Assembly: GCA_002710685.1 (NCBI GenBank)
Contig: PALD01000054.1
Span: 147,416-211,415 of the forward strand
DNA from: Cytophagaceae bacterium
Lineage (GTDB): Bacteria > Bacteroidota > Bacteroidia > Flavobacteriales > Flavobacteriaceae
Length of the DNA stretch: 64,000 bases
Reading direction: 5' to 3'
Of the stretch, positions 62,327 to 64,000 are shown in pieces (positions within the stretch are counted from its first letter, which is position 1; every line of letters starts with the position of its first letter). The position numbers and the translations under genes were made by a program. The notes beneath the pieces are model-generated. The model worked only from the letters and a program-made list of their open reading frames with translations, did no database searches and was not told where the DNA came from.

Positions 62327-63726
62327 GAATTGCCTTCGGCAAGTTTTAAACGGGTAAACTCGTGATAAAAATGTGGGATTGTCTGTATGCCCTTTAAAAA
62401 ATTCCAAACCCCAAAATGCTCATTGGGCGAGTGTATGGCATCGCTGTTCAGCCCAAAACCCATTAAAATAGTCTTGCTGCCCAGTTGTTTTTCAAACAGG
62501 GAAACGATGGGTATGCTGCCCCCGCTGCGCTGCGGCACGGGTTTTTTGGCAAAGGTTTTTTCATAGGCAATCTCGGCCGCCTTATACCCTATATCGTCCA
62601 GTGGAGTGACATATGCCTGGCCTCCGTGATGGGGCGTTACCTTGACCTTTACGCCTTTTGGGGCGATGTTTTTAAAATGTTCACTGAACAGTGTGGTGAT
62701 TTCCTGCCAGTCCTGGTCAGGAACCAGCCGCATGCTGATTTTGGCGAAAGCCTTACCGGCAATCACCGTTTTTGCACCCTCGCCGGTATAACCGCCCCAG
62801 ATGCCGTTAACATCCAGTGTGGGCCTGATGCCCGTGCGCTCGTCAGTGGTAAAACCTTTTTCGCCATGTACCTCTTCAATATTCAGGGCCTCCCTGTAAT
62901 CATCCAGTGAAAACGGTGCCTCGGCCATTTTTTGCCTTTCGGCGGAAGATAATTCGTGAACCTTGTCGTAAAAACCAGGGATTGTGATGTGGTTGTTCTC
63001 GTCGTGTAACTGGGCAATCATATCACATAAAATATTGATGGGGTTGGCCACGGCCCCACCATAAAGACCGCTGTGAAGGTCGCGGTTAGGCCCCGTGACC
63101 TCTACTTCAACATAGCTGAGCCCGCGCAGGCCGGTGGTTATGCTGGGCACATCATTTGCAATCATCCCCGTGTCAGAAATGAGAATGATGTCATTGCTTA
63201 GTTTTTCCTTGTTTCTTTCTATGAACCAGCCCAGATTCTCACTGCCCACTTCTTCTTCTCCCTCAATCATGAACTTCACGTTGCAGGGAAGGTCATCCTG
63301 GGCAATCATATATTCCATGGCCTTTACATGCATAAACATCTGCCCCTTGTCATCACAGGCGCCTCGTGCAAAGATTGCACCTTGCGGGTGTGCCAGGGTT
63401 TCTTTTATGACGGGCTCAAATGGTGGATTGTCCCACAGCTCGACCGGGTCTGGTGGCTGTACATCATAATGGCCATAGACCAGGACCGTGGGCAGGGTAT
63501 CATCGATTATCTTTTCTGCATACACTACGGGATAGCCCGGTGTCTCACAAACTTCCACGGCTGTACACCCTATTTTTTTTAGGTTATCTGCAACGGCGGT
63601 TGCGGTTTTAATGACATCGTTTTTATATGAGGAATCCGCGCTGATTGAAGGAATCTTGAGCAGTTCGATCAATTCATCTAGAAAGCGTGACTTGTTCTGT
63701 TTTATGTATTCTTGAACGTTCTTCAT
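62323..63726 (-). CDS. M20 family dipeptidase
   Basis: Zinc metallopeptidase of the M20 (CNDP-like) family that cleaves dipeptides in the cytoplasm. The 467-residue protein has the metal ligands His86 and Asp88 in VYGHYDVQPPD, the bridging Asp125 or Asp126 in GACDDKGQM, and Glu157/Glu158 in MIEGEEEVGS, with the lid domain at about 200-350. It converges with DUF1206 with a 4-bp overlap. Confidence 0.93.
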   Translation of the reverse strand: MKNVQEYIKQNKSRFLDELIELLKIPSISADSSYKNDVIKTATAVADNLKKIGCTAVEVCETPGYPVVYAEKIIDDTLPTVLVYGHYDVQPPDPVELWDNPPFEPVIKETLAHPQGAIFARGACDDKGQMFMHVKAMEYMIAQDDLPCNVKFMIEGEEEVGSENLGWFIERNKEKLSNDIILISDTGMIANDVPSITTGLRGLSYVEVEVTGPNRDLHSGLYGGAVANPINILCDMIAQLHDENNHITIPGFYDKVHELSSAERQKMAEAPFSLDDYREALNIEEVHGEKGFTTDERTGIRPTLDVNGIWGGYTGEGAKTVIAGKAFAKISMRLVPDQDWQEITTLFSEHFKNIAPKGVKVKVTPHHGGQAYVTPLDDIGYKAAEIAYEKTFAKKPVPQRSGGSIPIVSLFEKQLGSKTILMGFGLNSDAIHSPNEHFGVWNFLKGIQTIPHFYHEFTRLKLAEGNS

Positions 63727-63791
63727 GTGTGATTTTCAGTTTATGTAAAAATAATGATTATGTTGCTGAAATTTTTTTGAATAAAAATGAT

Positions 63792-63820
63792 TTTGCAATT
63801 AAAAATCTTTATTATATTTG
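63792..63820 (+). promoter_or_regulatory. Promoter of the tRNA-Leu region
   Basis: TTTG (63792-63795), 17-nt spacer, TATATTTG (63813-63820), an exact Bacteroidota consensus. Confidence 0.75.
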
Positions 63821-63841
63821 CACCCCATTAAGGGAAAAATG

Positions 63842-63881
63842 CAGGTGTTGAGCTCCCAATAACTATCGGGATGGTAGCCTG
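63842..63881 (+). other. Structured leader between the promoter and tRNA-Leu
   Basis: CAGG (63842-63845) can pair with CCTG (63878-63881) around a stronger inner hairpin, TCCCAATA (63854-63861) with TATCGGGA (63864-63871), seven of eight pairs. It may be an RNA-processing or antitermination element, or a decayed RNA gene. Not identified further. Confidence 0.4.
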
Positions 63882-63908
63882 AAAAGATGAGAATCTATAA
63901 ATCAATAT

Positions 63909-63954
63909 GCAGGCGTGGTGGAATTGGTAGACACGCTAGACTTAGGACATAGCG
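63909..63954 (+). pseudogene. 5' half of tRNA-Leu(UAG), 3' half missing
   Basis: GCAGGCG acceptor strand, a complete leucine-type D arm (GTGGAATTGGTAGACAC) and anticodon loop CTTAGGA with anticodon TAG at 63943-63945. After it the sequence departs from a tRNA: the 3' anticodon stem should be TCTAG but reads CATAGCG, and no variable arm, GTTCGAGTC or acceptor 3' strand follows before the next tRNA starts. CGCTA/TAGCG can form an alternative stem. Confidence 0.7.
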
Positions 63955-63981
63955 AAATATAAAGTGTTAAAATATTAAAAT

Positions 63982-64000
63982 GCGGGCGTGGTGGAATTGG
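63982..64000 (+). tRNA. tRNA-Leu, first 19 nt (continues beyond window)
   Basis: GCGGGCGTGGTGGAATTGG is a leucine-type tRNA 5' end running off the window; the anticodon is not visible. Confidence 0.6.

Overview
The window is ordinary, dense chromosome from a member of the Bacteroidota, most likely a marine-type Flavobacteriaceae. The support is: GLPGLI-family and DUF5686/CarboxypepD_reg outer-membrane proteins, PagL-like acyloxyacyl hydrolases, a head-GIN lipoprotein, a DUF3857/transglutaminase protein, a sulfite reductase with a C-terminal extension, a MetX-aspartokinase-homoserine dehydrogenase fusion, and many TTG-N17-20-TAnnTTTG promoters instead of sigma70 boxes. The genus cannot be fixed from the sequence alone. 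There is no prophage, CRISPR array or insertion sequence.

Layout. 1-5.5 kb: 5' part of thyA, a nucleoside transporter, a bifunctional-nuclease protein, etfBA and, divergently, a pyruvate dehydrogenase E1-beta-like gene. 5.5-13.8 kb: a DUF5686 outer-membrane protein, soluble and membrane pyrophosphatases side by side, an App1-type phosphatase, a deoxynucleoside kinase and a secreted unknown. 14-21 kb: a histidine kinase/response regulator operon divergent from two GLPGLI genes and an outer-membrane beta-barrel protein, with three tandem 10-bp repeats between them. 21-26 kb: DUF3857 protein, 2-hydroxyacid dehydrogenase, and metK behind a SAM-II-like riboswitch. 26-38 kb: a ParE-type toxin-antitoxin pair, then a SAM-I riboswitch and a long sulfur-amino-acid run (metX-AK-HSD fusion, OsmC, metZ, Rrf2 regulator, cysH, sulfite reductase, two siroheme genes, ferredoxin-NADP reductase). 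38-40 kb: an AhpD-like gene, a GAF/DHp protein without an ATPase domain, and a lone receiver. 40-46 kb: a second SAM-I riboswitch, split metH, a GIY-YIG gene inside alternating 29-nt repeats, and metF. 46-58 kb: two PagL-like paralogs around a GIN lipoprotein, lipoproteins, a second toxin-antitoxin pair, a glycosyltransferase, ruvC, hemW, cyclase, DUF4230, GNAT, YjbR and a membrane MutS-like ATPase. 57-64 kb: DUF4407, a BlaR1/BlaI-type pair whose two operators contain the promoter elements, DUF1206, an M20 dipeptidase, and a tRNA-Leu region with a 5' half-tRNA.

The main coherent theme is methionine/SAM and sulfur supply. Aspartate to O-acyl-homoserine (fusion), sulfhydrylation (metZ), sulfite to sulfide (sir with siroheme and FNR), methylation (metH, metF) and SAM synthesis (metK) all lie in about 21 kb. 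They are controlled by two SAM riboswitch classes plus a probable Rrf2 operator.

The most novel-looking items are the GIY-YIG gene embedded in a BIME-like array of six alternating 29-nt repeats, and a dense family of short dispersed palindromes (GCTTTCGCGAAAGC / TTTTGGCTnAGCCAAAA types) that also sit inside genes, including signal-peptide codons.
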